This document shows, piece by piece, positions 34,906 to 45,041 of a stretch of DNA of 64,000 nucleotides. Source of the DNA: Melastoma dodecandrum (lineage: Eukaryota > Streptophyta > Magnoliopsida > Myrtales > Melastomataceae); the NCBI GenBank assembly GCA_029817715.1, contig JARUPY010000398.1, positions 1,550,001 to 1,614,000 of the forward strand, read 5' to 3'. Made by a program: the position numbers and the translations under genes. The first letter of the stretch is position 1. Every line of letters starts with the position of its first letter. Under the pieces are notes generated by a model. That model saw nothing but the letters and a program-made list of their open reading frames with translations. It was not told the DNA's origin and made no database searches.

Positions 34906-36267
34906 TCAGCCCTTGTCGCGCGCCGCCTTTTCGGCTCGTCGACGCTCTCGGAAAGCGTGCGCCCAGCCCGGCTTCTCGACCTGGCGCGCGCGGGCGACCA
35001 CGAGCGCATCGGAGGCGACATCCTGCGTCACCACCGAGCCGCTGCCGATATAGGCGCCGTCCCCGATCGTGACCGGCGCCACGAGGGCCGAGTCCGAGCC
35101 GACGAACACGTTCGCGCCGATCGTCGTGCGCGTCTTCAGGAAGCCGTCGTAATTGCAGGTGATCGTGCCGGCGCCGACGTTGGTCTTTGCGCCGATGGTG
35201 GCGTCGCCGATGTAGGTCAGGTGGTTGGCCTTTACGCCCGGCCCTAGCGAGGAGGCTTTCACCTCGACGAAATTCCCGACGTGGACATCCTCCGCGAGGC
35301 GACTGCCGGGACGCAGGCGCGCGAACGGCCCGACGATCGCGCGCGGTCCCACCTCGACTCCCTCGAGATGGCTGAAGGCGCGGATGCGCGCGCCCTCCTT
35401 GATCGCGACGCCGGTCGCGACGACGACATGCGGCTCGACGACGATATCGCGCTCGAACGTCGTGTCGTAGGCGAGCGTCACGGTCTCCGGCGCGATCATC
35501 GTGACGCCGCCGCGCATCGCGGCCTCGCGCAGGCGCGCCTGAAGCACGGCTTCCGCCCGCGCAAGCTGCACGCGATCGTTGACGCCGAGCAGTTCCGTCT
35601 CCTCGACGCGCACGACGGTGCTCGCGAGACCTCGCGCGCGTGCCAGCGCGACGACATCCGTCAGGTAGAACTCGCCCTGCGCATTGTCCGACCCGACCGC
35701 GCGCAGGAGATCCAGCGCCACGCGTCCGTCGAGCGCCATGAGGCCGCCGTTGCAGAGCGTGATGGCCCGCTCGGCGGCGCTCGCGTCCTTCTCCTCGCGG
35801 ATGGCGACGAGCCGGCCCGCCTCGACGACGAGGCGTCCGTAGCCGAACGGGTTCGCCGCCTCGAAGCCGGCGACCGCCACGGCGGCGGCCTCCTGCGCGA
35901 GCGCGTCGCGCAGCCGCGCCAAGGTCTCGGGCCGCACGAGCGGCGTGTCCGCGAAGGCGACGAGCAGCGTGCCGCAGCCCTCTTCGAGGGCCTCGGCCGC
36001 CGCGAGGACGGCGTGAGCGGTGCCGCGCCGCTCGCCCTGCACGAAGACACGGGCGTCCGGGGCCTGCGCGGCGACGTCGTCCCGCCCCGGCCCGACGACG
36101 AGCGCCACACGCGCGCCGTTCGGCGCGATCGCCGCGAGCGTGTGCGCCAGCAAGGAGCGGCCCGCGATCTCGTGGAGCACCTTCGGGCGTGCCGAGCGCA
36201 TCCGCGTGCCCTCGCCCGCCGCCAGCACCACCGCGAGGCAATCGGCTGACGCTGTGTCAATTTTCAT
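34906..36267 (-). CDS. glmU: Bifunctional GlmU: glucosamine-1-phosphate acetyltransferase / GlcNAc-1-P uridyltransferase
   Basis: Makes UDP-GlcNAc for peptidoglycan and lipid A. The 453-residue product has the nucleotidyltransferase start [35 protein letters not shown] and [12 protein letters not shown] substrate loops. A left-handed beta-helix of hexapeptide repeats follows from about residue 250, with the acetyltransferase motif [22 protein letters not shown] 36267 is preceded by CCGGAG at seven bases; upstream in-frame codons are not needed. It is divergent from opgG with a 131-bp spacer. Confidence 0.96.
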   Translation of the reverse strand: MKIDTASADCLAVVLAAGEGTRMRSARPKVLHEIAGRSLLAHTLAAIAPNGARVALVVGPGRDDVAAQAPDARVFVQGERRGTAHAVLAAAEALEEGCGTLLVAFADTPLVRPETLARLRDALAQEAAAVAVAGFEAANPFGYGRLVVEAGRLVAIREEKDASAAERAITLCNGGLMALDGRVALDLLRAVGSDNAQGEFYLTDVVALARARGLASTVVRVEETELLGVNDRVQLARAEAVLQARLREAAMRGGVTMIAPETVTLAYDTTFERDIVVEPHVVVATGVAIKEGARIRAFSHLEGVEVGPRAIVGPFARLRPGSRLAEDVHVGNFVEVKASSLGPGVKANHLTYIGDATIGAKTNVGAGTITCNYDGFLKTRTTIGANVFVGSDSALVAPVTIGDGAYIGSGSVVTQDVASDALVVARARQVEKPGWAHAFRERRRAEKAARDKG

Positions 36268-36398
36268 GTCCGACTCCGGCTGGCTCTTCGCCCGCGAATA
36301 CGCCATGGTTGGCTCGGGGCAAAGATCGTCGCGCGCCGGTGAACCCTCGGGTCACCGGCCGGACCGGGTGGCGACGTCTTCGGGGTGATGTTTAGGGC

Positions 36399-38003
36399 AT
36401 GTTTCAGCGTCGCGACGTACTCAAGCTCACCTTGGGCGGCGCGGCCGCCATCTCCACGAGCCGCATCGCCGAGGCGCAGCCCGCCGCCCCACCGCCCGCG
36501 CAACCCGCGCCATCGGAGCCTGTTCCGGCCGCAGCGCCGGAGGAGCCCGTCGCAGGCAGCGGCGTGCTGCTGGCCCCGCCCGTCCCGATCCCGCAGGGCG
36601 GGATCGTTCAGATGGCGCGCGATCTCTCCCAACAGGGCTTCAAGCCCGTCAATCGCGACCTGCCCGACCCGTTCAAGACGCTCAATCCGGACCAATACAA
36701 CCACATCAAGCTCAAGCCGGAGGCCCGCATTTGGGCCGACGTCAGCCTTGGCTTCGTCGTCGAGCCGCTGCATCGCGGGCCGCAAAACCCCAACGCGATC
36801 GACATCTACCTCGTCGCCGACGAGAAGGCCTATCGTCTCGTCTACGACGTCAAGCTGTTCGATTTCGACAAGCTGAAACCCTCGCAGAAGCTCGGCGACA
36901 TCGGCTTCGGGGGCTTCCGCATCCTCGCGAAGAGCGACGACAAGGATTACGCCGAGGTTGCGAGCTTTCGCGGCGCGAATTTCTTCCATGCGCTGGCGAG
37001 CGGCCAGGTCTCGGGCCTGATCGCGCGGGCGCTGGCCCTCAAGATCGGCGATCCGAAGGGCGAAGAGATGCCGCTCTTCAAGGCGCTCTACATCCACAAG
37101 CCGAGCCTCGTCGATGATCTGATCGTCGTCGACGCGCTTCTCGATTCCGAGAGCCTCGCCGGCGCCTTCCGCTTCACGATCCGCCCCGGCGGCGCGACGA
37201 TCATCGATACGGAATGCACCCTCTTCCCGCGTGCGTATCTCGACAATTATGGTCTCGCCACGATGAGCGGCACGCACCTGCTCGGCTACATGGACCACAA
37301 GAAGTTCGACGACTACCGGCCGAACGTGAGCGAGATCTGCGGGCTGCAGATGCTGACGGGCGCCGAGGAGTGGGTTTGGCGACCGGTGACGAACCGCGAG
37401 ACGCTGCAGATCTCCACCTTCGTCGACAACAAGCCGCGCGGCTTCGGATGCCTCATCCGCGACCGCAACTTCCAGGATTATGTCGACGAGGAGCAGCACT
37501 GGGAGAAACGACCCTCCCTATGGATCGAGCCGCTCGGCGATTGGGCCGAGGGCGGCGTCCAGCTCATCGAGATCCCTTCGCAATCCGACGCCAATGACAA
37601 CATCCTATGCTTCTGGCGCCCCAAGGAGCCGTTGAAGCCGGGCGCCGAGATGATGTTCGCCTATCGTCAATTCTGGTGCTGGGACCCGCCGGAGACGCCC
37701 GATCTCGCCCGCACAATCCGCTCGCATGCGGGCACAGTCGGCAATCGTCACCGCTTCTTCGTCGAGTTCCACGGCGACATCCTGGCCGACCCGGAGCGCA
37801 CCCAGCAATTGGCGCAGACATTGACCGCGACGGCGGGCTCCATCACGATGGTGCGGACCTTCACGACCCCAGACAAGAAGGGTTTCCACATCCTATTCGA
37901 GCTCGACCCCGGCAACGCCGACTCCTCCGAGCTGCGCCTCCAGCTTCAGGCGCAAGGCAAACCCGTCAGCGAGACCTGGCTGTATCGCTGGACCGCCGTA
38001 TGA
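36399..38003 (+). CDS. opgG: Periplasmic glucan biosynthesis protein, OpgG/OpgD family
   Basis: Acts in the periplasm on the osmoregulated periplasmic beta-glucan backbone made by OpgH. The 534-residue product has a Tat-type signal (FQRRDVLKLTLGGAAA, cut near AEAQ), which is typical of OpgD/OpgG in this class. It then has a Pro/Ala linker and the MdoG domain from about residue 70, with FRGANFFHAL, LYIHKPS, YRQFWCWDPPE and FVEFHGD. Its stop overlaps the opgH start (ATGA), so both are made together. Confidence 0.93.
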   Translation: MFQRRDVLKLTLGGAAAISTSRIAEAQPAAPPPAQPAPSEPVPAAAPEEPVAGSGVLLAPPVPIPQGGIVQMARDLSQQGFKPVNRDLPDPFKTLNPDQYNHIKLKPEARIWADVSLGFVVEPLHRGPQNPNAIDIYLVADEKAYRLVYDVKLFDFDKLKPSQKLGDIGFGGFRILAKSDDKDYAEVASFRGANFFHALASGQVSGLIARALALKIGDPKGEEMPLFKALYIHKPSLVDDLIVVDALLDSESLAGAFRFTIRPGGATIIDTECTLFPRAYLDNYGLATMSGTHLLGYMDHKKFDDYRPNVSEICGLQMLTGAEEWVWRPVTNRETLQISTFVDNKPRGFGCLIRDRNFQDYVDEEQHWEKRPSLWIEPLGDWAEGGVQLIEIPSQSDANDNILCFWRPKEPLKPGAEMMFAYRQFWCWDPPETPDLARTIRSHAGTVGNRHRFFVEFHGDILADPERTQQLAQTLTATAGSITMVRTFTTPDKKGFHILFELDPGNADSSELRLQLQAQGKPVSETWLYRWTAV

Positions 38004-40204
38004 GCCTGACCGCAGATATGGCGCCGCCGGATGGAGGCGGCACGACGACGCACGTCGCCTCGCCTGGCCCGTCGCCCGCGATGCCGGAGGAAGCGCGTCT
38101 CGAGATGCCGGTGCAGGATCTGCATCAGGCCGTGCCGCCCCGAAAGCGCGTCTCGCGTGCCCCGCAGGGCGGCATCGTCCTCGCCCGCCTGCTCATCTTC
38201 GGCGGCGCGCTGGCGCTGACCGCATGGGGCGCCAACGAGATGTATCAGGTCGTGTCCGTGGGCGGCACGACGACGCTGGAATGGGCGCTGCTCTTTCTCT
38301 TCGTCGCGAACTTCTCTTGGATCGCCCTCGCCTGCACGAGCGCCACGGTCGGCTTCCTCTGGATGCTGCTCTTCGCGCCCAAGGCGCCCGGCATTCCGGC
38401 GTCCCTCTCGACGCGCACCGCCGTCGTGATGCCGATCTACAACGAGGTGCCCGAGCGCGTCTTCGCGGCGGTCCAGGCGATGTACGAAGAGGTCGAGGCG
38501 ACCGGTCTCGGCCATGCCTTCGACTGGTTCTTCCTCTCGGATACGACGAACCCCGACGTCTTCGTCGCGGAGGAGCGTGCCCTCCTCGCCATGCGCCAGC
38601 GCCTCGGTCCGCAGGCGCGCCTCTATTACCGCCACCGCCCCCAGAACACGAACCGCAAGGCCGGCAACATCGCGGATTTCGTCACGCGCTGGGGCGGGCG
38701 CTACGACCACATGCTCGTGCTCGACGCCGACTCCCTGATGCTCGGCCACACGATGGTGAACCTCGCCGCGACGATGGAGGCGGACCCCGATGCCGGCATC
38801 GTCCAGACGCTGCCGCTCATCATCAACCGCAACACGCTCTTCGCGCGCATCCAGCAGTTCGCGGCCCGCATCTACGGGCCGGTGATCGCGGCGGGCCTTT
38901 CGACCTGGATGGGTCGCGACGGCAATTACTGGGGCCATAACGCGATCATCCGCGTCGCTGCTTTCGCGGCCCATTGCGGGCTGCCGGACCTGCCCGGGAA
39001 GGCGCCTTTCGGGGGCCACATCCTCAGCCACGACTTCGTGGAGGCCGCCCTCATCCGGCGCGCCGGCTACACGGTCTACATGCTGCCCGTTCTCGACGGC
39101 AGCTACGAGGAAAGCCCCCCTTCCCTCATCGATCTGTCGGCACGCGACCGACGCTGGTGCCAGGGCAATCTGCAGCACATGCGCATCCTGCCCGCGCGCG
39201 GCCTTCATCCGGCCTCGCGACAGCATTTCGCGACGGGCATCTTCGCCTATCTGGCCTCGCCGCTCTGGATGCTGCAGCTTCTCGTCGGCATGGTGCTCGT
39301 CCTCCAGGCGAGCTACGTGAAGCCGGAATATTTCACGAGCGAGTTTTCGCTGGTGCCGGCGTTCCCGCGCTTCGACGCGGCGCGGTCGCTCGAGCTCTTC
39401 ACCGTCACGATGATCGTGCTTCTGCTGCCGAAGGTGTTTGGGCTTATCCTCTCGATTGCGCACTCGAAGACGCGGCGCGGCAGCGGCGGCGTCATCCGGC
39501 TCGTCATCTCGGCGCTGTTCGAAGTCCTGATGTCGGCGCTTCTCGCGCCCGTCATGATGCTGATCCAGACGGGCCACGTGGTGCACTTCCTCTTCGGCTT
39601 CGACACGGGCTGGAATCCGCAACGGCGCGACGACGGCTCGATCCCGTTCATGGCCATCGTGCGCCGCCACCGCTCCCACGTGGTCTTCGGCGTGCTCGCG
39701 CTGATCAGCGGCCTTCTCATTTCGCCGATGCTCGTCGCCTGGATGTCGCCGACGATCGCCGGCCTCATCCTCGCGATCTTCCTCTCCTGGATGACGGGAC
39801 TGCTCTCCGTGGGCATGGCGCTGCGGCGCATCGGCCTCCTCACGACGCCGGAGGAGCGCAGCAAGCCGACGGTGGTCACGCGCACGGCGCAAATCCTGGC
39901 GGAGGCCGGCGGCGCGCCGGAGGAGGCGCCGAACGGCCTCGCCGCGCTCCACGCCGACGAGAGCCTGCAGGCGGCCCATTCGGTGTTCCAGAGCTGCCAC
40001 GCGCCGCGCCGGCGCGGCGACATCTCGGCCGACTGGGCGCTGGCCGAAGCGAAGCTGCACGACGCGACGAGCTTCGAGGAGGCGCTCGGCTGGCTGAAGC
40101 CGAAGGAATCCATGGCGATCCTCAACGACGCGCCGCTGCTGCGCCTGCTGCTCGCTCTGCCCTCCGCGCAGGCGCCGCGCGAGACGAAGCCCGCTTCGTC
40201 GTGA
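38000..40204 (+). CDS. opgH: Membrane glucosyltransferase OpgH (osmoregulated periplasmic glucans)
   Basis: A 734-residue GT2 family enzyme that polymerises UDP-glucose into the linear beta-glucan and exports it. TM helices lie near residues 60-80 and 90-115, then a cytoplasmic GT domain with VVMPIYNEVPERVFAA, LDADSLMLG (metal-binding aspartates), GHILSHDFVEAAL and the processive motif RDRRWCQGN. Five or six C-terminal TM helices follow. Coupled to opgG by an ATGA overlap. Confidence 0.95.
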   Translation: MSLTADMAPPDGGGTTTHVASPGPSPAMPEEARLEMPVQDLHQAVPPRKRVSRAPQGGIVLARLLIFGGALALTAWGANEMYQVVSVGGTTTLEWALLFLFVANFSWIALACTSATVGFLWMLLFAPKAPGIPASLSTRTAVVMPIYNEVPERVFAAVQAMYEEVEATGLGHAFDWFFLSDTTNPDVFVAEERALLAMRQRLGPQARLYYRHRPQNTNRKAGNIADFVTRWGGRYDHMLVLDADSLMLGHTMVNLAATMEADPDAGIVQTLPLIINRNTLFARIQQFAARIYGPVIAAGLSTWMGRDGNYWGHNAIIRVAAFAAHCGLPDLPGKAPFGGHILSHDFVEAALIRRAGYTVYMLPVLDGSYEESPPSLIDLSARDRRWCQGNLQHMRILPARGLHPASRQHFATGIFAYLASPLWMLQLLVGMVLVLQASYVKPEYFTSEFSLVPAFPRFDAARSLELFTVTMIVLLLPKVFGLILSIAHSKTRRGSGGVIRLVISALFEVLMSALLAPVMMLIQTGHVVHFLFGFDTGWNPQRRDDGSIPFMAIVRRHRSHVVFGVLALISGLLISPMLVAWMSPTIAGLILAIFLSWMTGLLSVGMALRRIGLLTTPEERSKPTVVTRTAQILAEAGGAPEEAPNGLAALHADESLQAAHSVFQSCHAPRRRGDISADWALAEAKLHDATSFEEALGWLKPKESMAILNDAPLLRLLLALPSAQAPRETKPASS

Positions 40205-40444
40205 TTGCGACATTATAGCGCAGGCCGTGTCTCGGCTTTGTGCCGCGCCGCGACGACGAGAGCCTTGCATTCGCCGGCTTTCTGGATGACACCGCGCGTA
40301 GCGAAAGGCGACGTGCGCTTGTAAGCCCGTCGGGTCGTTTCGCGATCGCCTCCAACAGGCACGCGTGCGCGACGAACGTCGGTCCGGAACATTCCGGGCG
40401 CACAGGATCCGAGATGGTCCCCGCACGCGCTCATCGGGATATCA

Positions 40445-41983
40445 ATGTCATTCCAAGACCTCGGCCTTAGCAACAAGGTCCTTCAAGCGGTGGAAGCCTC
40501 GGGCTACACCACCGCGACGCCTATCCAGGCGCAAGCGATTCCGCCGGCTCTCTCCGGCCGCGATATTCTCGGCATCGCGCAGACGGGCACCGGCAAGACC
40601 GCTGCTTTCGTGCTGCCCATGCTATCGCGTCTCGAATCGGGCCGCGCACGCGCCCGGATGCCACGCACGCTGATCCTGGAGCCGACCCGCGAGCTCGCCG
40701 CCCAGGTCGAGGAGAGCTTCGGCAAATACGGCATCAATCACAAACTTAACGTCGCGCTCCTCATCGGCGGCGTCTCGTTCGCGGACCAGGAAGCCAAGAT
40801 CACGCGCGGCGCCGATGTCCTCATCGCAACGCCCGGCCGCCTTCTTGACTTCTCGGAACGCGGCAAGCTGCTCCTGACCGGGATCGAAATCCTCGTCATC
40901 GACGAGGCGGACCGTATGCTCGACATGGGCTTCATTCCGGACATCGAGCGTATCTGCAAGCTCGTGCCCTTCACGCGCCAGACGCTGTTCTTCTCCGCGA
41001 CCATGCCGCCGGAGATCACCCGGCTCACCGAGCAGTTCCTGCACAATCCCGTCCGCATCGAGATTGCCCCGGCGGCGACCACGGCCACCACAATCACCCA
41101 GGGCCTCGTCGCCTCGCATGGCGGCCCCGAAAAGCGCGAAACGCTGCGCCGGCTGATCCGCGGCGCGGACGCGTTCAAGAACGCGATCATCTTCTGCAAC
41201 CGCAAGCGGGATGTCGCCCTCCTGCACAAGTCTCTGGTCAAGCATGGATTTTCGGCAGGTGCGCTGCACGGCGACATGGACCAGCGCGCGCGCATGATCT
41301 CGCTTGATGCCTTCAAGTCGGGCCAGGTCAACGTCATCGTCTGCTCGGACGTCGCGGCGCGCGGCCTCGACATTCCGGACGTCAGCCATGTCTTCAACTT
41401 CGACGTGCCGACCCATGCCGAGGATTACGTGCATCGCATCGGCCGCACGGGCCGCGCGGGCCGCTCAGGCACCGCCTTTTCGATCGTGACGCGGGCCGAC
41501 GACAAATATCTTACCGAGATCGAGAAGGTCATTGCCCGTAAGATCGACTGGGTCGACGGCGTCGCCCTCGATCAGCTCCCGGAGGACGGCGGGCACGGCG
41601 AGGGCCACGAGCGCCGCGGCCGCGGCGGACGACACGAGGAGCCGCGCAGCTCGCGCCGAGGCGGTCGCCGTGAGGGTCGCGCGCGCGACGACAAGCACCA
41701 CGACGAGCGTCCTCGCGAGGAACGACATCGCGAGGAAGGACATCGCGAAGACCGCCGTCACGAAGGACGAACACCCCGCGCCGCGGAGCCGGCGCCCGCG
41801 CCGCGCGCCGGCGACGCGCTGCTGCCGCCGCGGTCGCGTCGCGGCAAGTCCGAGGGCCAGACGGGCCGCGGGCCGCGTCGAGAGGAGCGCGAGGATCGTC
41901 CCGTGCTCGGCCTCGGCGATCACGTGCCGATGTTCCTGCGCCGCCCCGTGCGGGTGAAGACGGCGGAAGCAGCCGAAGGCTGA
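40445..41983 (+). CDS. rhlE: DEAD-box RNA helicase, RhlE-like
   Basis: A 512-residue ATP-dependent RNA helicase. Motifs in order: Q motif (YTTATPIQAQAIP), I (AQTGTGKT), Ia (PTRELAAQ), II (VIDEADRMLDMGF), III (SATMP), V (DVAARGLDI) and VI (HRIGRTGRAGRSG). The C-terminal 130 residues are a disordered Arg/His/Glu-rich tail for RNA binding (RRGRGGRHEEPRSSRRGG and EERHREEGHREDRRHEGR). A 240-bp leader precedes it and contains the palindrome CCGGAA-CA-TTCCGG (40384-40397), a possible regulator site. Relatives help ribosome assembly and RNA decay in the cold. Confidence 0.93.
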   Translation: MSFQDLGLSNKVLQAVEASGYTTATPIQAQAIPPALSGRDILGIAQTGTGKTAAFVLPMLSRLESGRARARMPRTLILEPTRELAAQVEESFGKYGINHKLNVALLIGGVSFADQEAKITRGADVLIATPGRLLDFSERGKLLLTGIEILVIDEADRMLDMGFIPDIERICKLVPFTRQTLFFSATMPPEITRLTEQFLHNPVRIEIAPAATTATTITQGLVASHGGPEKRETLRRLIRGADAFKNAIIFCNRKRDVALLHKSLVKHGFSAGALHGDMDQRARMISLDAFKSGQVNVIVCSDVAARGLDIPDVSHVFNFDVPTHAEDYVHRIGRTGRAGRSGTAFSIVTRADDKYLTEIEKVIARKIDWVDGVALDQLPEDGGHGEGHERRGRGGRHEEPRSSRRGGRREGRARDDKHHDERPREERHREEGHREDRRHEGRTPRAAEPAPAPRAGDALLPPRSRRGKSEGQTGRGPRREEREDRPVLGLGDHVPMFLRRPVRVKTAEAAEG

Positions 41984-42000
41984 TCGCCGACGACGGGGCA

Positions 42001-42019
42001 GGCGCGTCGCGGACGCGCC
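42001..42019. terminator. Bidirectional hairpin terminator candidate between rhlE and folD
   Basis: GGCGCGTC-GCG-GACGCGCC is a perfect 8-bp stem in the 65-bp spacer between two convergent stop codons. A TTTT run is found 18 bases beyond on the plus strand. The position and strength fit a shared terminator. Confidence 0.5.
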
Positions 42020-42048
42020 GCCCTTCGCTTGAGCGGTTTTGCGCCGAC

Positions 42049-42993
42049 CTACTTCGCGGCGCGCTCTGCCGAGCGCAGCGTGTTGGCCATCAGCAACGCG
42101 ATCGTCATCGGGCCGACGCCGCCGGGGACCGGCGTGATCACCGCCGCGTTCCGCGCCGCGCCCGCATAATCGACGTCGCCGACGAGCTTCGTCTTCTTCG
42201 TGCCGTCGGGCTTGATCTCGCCGTCGGTGCGGTTGATGCCGACATCGATCACGATCGCGCCCTTCTTGATCCAGTCGCCCTTGACCATCTCCGGCCGCCC
42301 GACCGCGGCCACCACGAGGTCCGCCGCACGCACCACGTCGGCGAGGTTCTTGGTGCGCGAATGCGCGACCGTCACGGTCATGTTCTTCGACAGCAGCAGC
42401 TGGACCATCGGCTTGCCGACGATGTTGGAGCGCCCGACGATGACGGCGTTCATGCCGTCCAGCTTTGCACCGAGCGCATCCGCGGCCTTCTCGACGAGCA
42501 CGAGCGAGCCGGCCGGCGTACAGGGCACCAACGCCCGCTCCATCGAGCCGATCGCGAGGAGGCCGACGTTCACCGGATGGAAGCCATCGACATCCTTCTC
42601 CGGGTTGATCGCCTCGAGCACGAGGGTCGAGTTGACGTGCTTGGGCAGCGGCAGCTGGACGAGGATGCCGTCGATCGCCGGATCGGCGTTGAGCCCGGCG
42701 ACGAGCGCGAGCAGATCGGCTTCCGACGTTGTCGCGGGCAGATCGTGCTGCACGGAATGGAAGCCGCACTCCTTGGCCGCCTTGCCCTTGGCCTTGACGT
42801 AGACCTGGGACGCCGGATTCTCCCCGACGAGCACGACGGCGAGACCCGGCTTCACGCCCTTGCTCGCGAGCGCCTTCGTGCGCTCGGTCACCTCGGCCAG
42901 AACCTGCGCCGAGGCGATCTTGCCATCGATGACCTTGGCGCCGTCGGCCCCGTCGCGGATCACGGCGGCGTTCGAGTGTTCGGAGACGGTCAT
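42049..42993 (-). CDS. folD: Methylenetetrahydrofolate dehydrogenase / methenyltetrahydrofolate cyclohydrolase
   Basis: Interconverts 5,10-methylene-, methenyl- and 10-formyl-tetrahydrofolate with NADP. The 314-residue product carries [20 protein letters not shown] (active lysine region), [27 protein letters not shown], the NADP loop [13 protein letters not shown] and [16 protein letters not shown]. There is an extra N-terminal stretch of about 18 residues before AKVIDGK, beyond the usual FolD start. GAGAGGAAG precedes the ATG. Confidence 0.96.
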   Translation of the reverse strand: MTVSEHSNAAVIRDGADGAKVIDGKIASAQVLAEVTERTKALASKGVKPGLAVVLVGENPASQVYVKAKGKAAKECGFHSVQHDLPATTSEADLLALVAGLNADPAIDGILVQLPLPKHVNSTLVLEAINPEKDVDGFHPVNVGLLAIGSMERALVPCTPAGSLVLVEKAADALGAKLDGMNAVIVGRSNIVGKPMVQLLLSKNMTVTVAHSRTKNLADVVRAADLVVAAVGRPEMVKGDWIKKGAIVIDVGINRTDGEIKPDGTKKTKLVGDVDYAGAARNAAVITPVPGGVGPMTIALLMANTLRSAERAAK

Positions 42994-43067
42994 CGGCGCT
43001 TCCTCTCGGGTCGTTCTTGTCGGAAAAGTGACCCGGTTCTTTCAGGTTTGCCCCAGGCTGCCAACCT

Positions 43068-43955
43068 CTAGCCGCGCAACAAAAGATGCGGCGTGGCGAA
43101 GGAAAATTTCGCGCTGTGCGAGGCGCTGGCGCCGGGCGCGAGCCAGCGCATCGACGGCTTCGTCGCGAGGTCGCCGCCATGGTCGAGCGGATCGCCGTGA
43201 CCGGTCCAGGCCTCGATGCAGAGGAAGCGCCCGGGCGCGCGCGACCACAGCGCGATATGCGGAAAATCCTCCAGAGCCACATCGATCGCGGCACCGGAGC
43301 GATGCGCGAAGCGCAGGCCGCGGCTCCGCGCATCGAGAAAGCAGAGCGCTTCTTTGGCGAGGAGCGCTTCGGAGAGGTCCAGCCGGCGCCCGTCGATCGG
43401 AATATGCCGCATCTGCCGCGTGAAGAGGCCGTCCGGCGAGATCAGCGGGACCGCATGGCGCTCGCGCTCCGCGAAGAGGATCGCGTAATCCTCCGCCGTG
43501 CCGCCGAGGAAGGGCCAGCGGAAGCCCGGATGCAGACCGCACGCGTAGGGCAGCGCGCGCGCGTCCGCGTTGGCGACGGTCAGGGTCACCTGCAGCGCCC
43601 CCGCGCTGAGCGCGTAGCGGACGTCGAAGACGAAGCGGAACGGATAGAGGCGCAAGGTCGCCGGCGACGCGGCGAGCCGCAGATGGACGTGGGCGGGCCA
43701 TTGCTCGACCACCTCGAAGGTTTAGCCGCGTGCGAAACCGTGCAACCCGAGAGGATAGGATGTGCCCTCGAACGTGACGTGTCCTCCCTTCGTCCAACCG
43801 ACGACCGGGAAGAGCAGCGGCGCCGTCTCGGGCCAGATCGCCGGATCCGGCTCCCAAACGAGCTCGGTCCCGCCGACCGACCAGGTCTCCAGCTCGGCAC
43901 CACGGAGCGCGATCTCGGCGCGCCCGATCCCGTCATCGAGGACGACGGCGCTCAC
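43068..43955 (-). pseudogene. Aldose 1-epimerase-like gene broken by one in-frame ochre codon
   Basis: The frame from GTG 43955 reads VSAVVLDDGIGRAEIALRGA and HVTFEGTSYPLGLHGFARG. It meets TAA at 43722-43724 and continues in the same frame as TFEVVEQWPAHVHLRL, LHPGFRWPFLGG and so on to a stop at 43068. This is the normal continuation of galactose mutarotase-like proteins (HGFAR followed by a short loop and F-E-V-V). The substrate-binding His (GLHPGF) and the C-terminal carboxylate region lie after the break, so neither fragment should work alone. The GTG overlaps the stop of the lipid kinase (GTGA). Joined length would be about 295 codons. A base-calling error is the alternative to true decay. 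Confidence 0.8.
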
Positions 43956-44887
43956 GGCGCCCCGTCGACCAGCGGGCAGGACTGCGGGACGAAAACACGC
44001 ACGGCGAGCCGCTTCTGGCTGAAGATCGCGGGCGTCTGCGTGACGAGTTCGCCGTCGGCGTTGATCGGACGCGGTCGCCGCGTCGTCACCTCGAAGCGTC
44101 CGCCTCGCGCCGTGCGGACCTCGCGCAGGGCGCCATGCTCGCCATGCTTGAAGGCGCGGATCATCACGGCCATGCGCCAGACCTGCGAGAACTCGAGCGA
44201 GTAGAGATCGAGCCATCCATCGTCGATCCGCGCATCGCTGACGACGACATTGCCGCCGCCGTAGTAGCGCCCGTTGCCGACCGCGATCTGCATCGTGCGC
44301 ACCATCACCTTCGCAGCGCCGTCGTCGAGGGTCGCGTGGAAGGGCCGCGCGCGCAGGAGCAGACGGATCGCGGCGAGGGCATAGCTGAGCCGGCCGAAGC
44401 GGCGCTTATGCTGTCGCGTCAGCGACTTCGCGAGATCCGCGGCGATGCCGACGCTTGCGACGTTGAAGAAGAAATGACCGTTGACGTCGCCGACGTCGAC
44501 GTCGTGCGTGCGACCCTCGCCGATGATCCGCGCCGCCGCCTCCAGATCATCGACCGGAAGCCCGACCGAGCGGGCGAAATCGTTGGCGGTCCCGAGCGGC
44601 AGGACGCCGAGCGGCAAGCGCGTCTCGACGAGCCCCCGCGCCGCCGCGTTCAACGTCCCGTCTCCGCCGCCGAGAACGACGCAGTCGACCGCGTCCCGGT
44701 GCGCGACGATCAACGGCGACACCTCCTGCGGCCCGTCGCAGCTCTGCTCGACGAGGGCGACGCCGAACTCCTCGAGCTTGCGGCGCGCCGCATCGATTCT
44801 GCGATCGCCGCTGCGGCTGGACCGATTGACGACCAGCAAAGCTCTGCGGGCGGCGTTGACGCTCAAGAGACGACCTGAAAGGGACAT
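43952..44887 (-). CDS. Diacylglycerol/lipid kinase (YegS/DagK family)
   Basis: A 311-residue lipid kinase: RALLVVNRSSRSG at the start, the nucleotide loop VVLGGGDGTLNAAA, LPLGTANDFARS, the second domain starting NGHFFFNVASVGI, and the C-terminal INADGELV. It phosphorylates diacylglycerol, sphingoid bases or similar lipids with ATP; the substrate is not predictable. ATG 44887 has no clear Shine-Dalgarno, but later starts would remove the first strand. It is divergent from the hpnP-like gene. Confidence 0.88.
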   Translation of the reverse strand: MSLSGRLLSVNAARRALLVVNRSSRSGDRRIDAARRKLEEFGVALVEQSCDGPQEVSPLIVAHRDAVDCVVLGGGDGTLNAAARGLVETRLPLGVLPLGTANDFARSVGLPVDDLEAAARIIGEGRTHDVDVGDVNGHFFFNVASVGIAADLAKSLTRQHKRRFGRLSYALAAIRLLLRARPFHATLDDGAAKVMVRTMQIAVGNGRYYGGGNVVVSDARIDDGWLDLYSLEFSQVWRMAVMIRAFKHGEHGALREVRTARGGRFEVTTRRPRPINADGELVTQTPAIFSQKRLAVRVFVPQSCPLVDGAP

Positions 44888-45041
44888 GGATGAAAGGCGA
44901 CGGCGTCCAGTTAACGAGCGCGCGAGCGCTTCGCAATCGCGTGATGGCGAACCGATCGCGCCTCCTGCGCTGGCGCCGGGGAACGCCACGCGGTAATCTG
45001 CCCGGATCAGGCGCAGCCTTCAGCATCGAGATCCTTCCCCG

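Noticed and set aside
40213..40476. An 87-codon minus-strand frame in the rhlE leader
   Set aside because: It overlaps the rhlE start, has low-complexity composition and no ribosome binding site; more likely an untranslated leader.
44888..45041. EcfG (general stress) promoter before the hpnP-like gene, from GGAAC near 44980
   Set aside because: No CGTT-type -10 element occurs 16-17 bases downstream.
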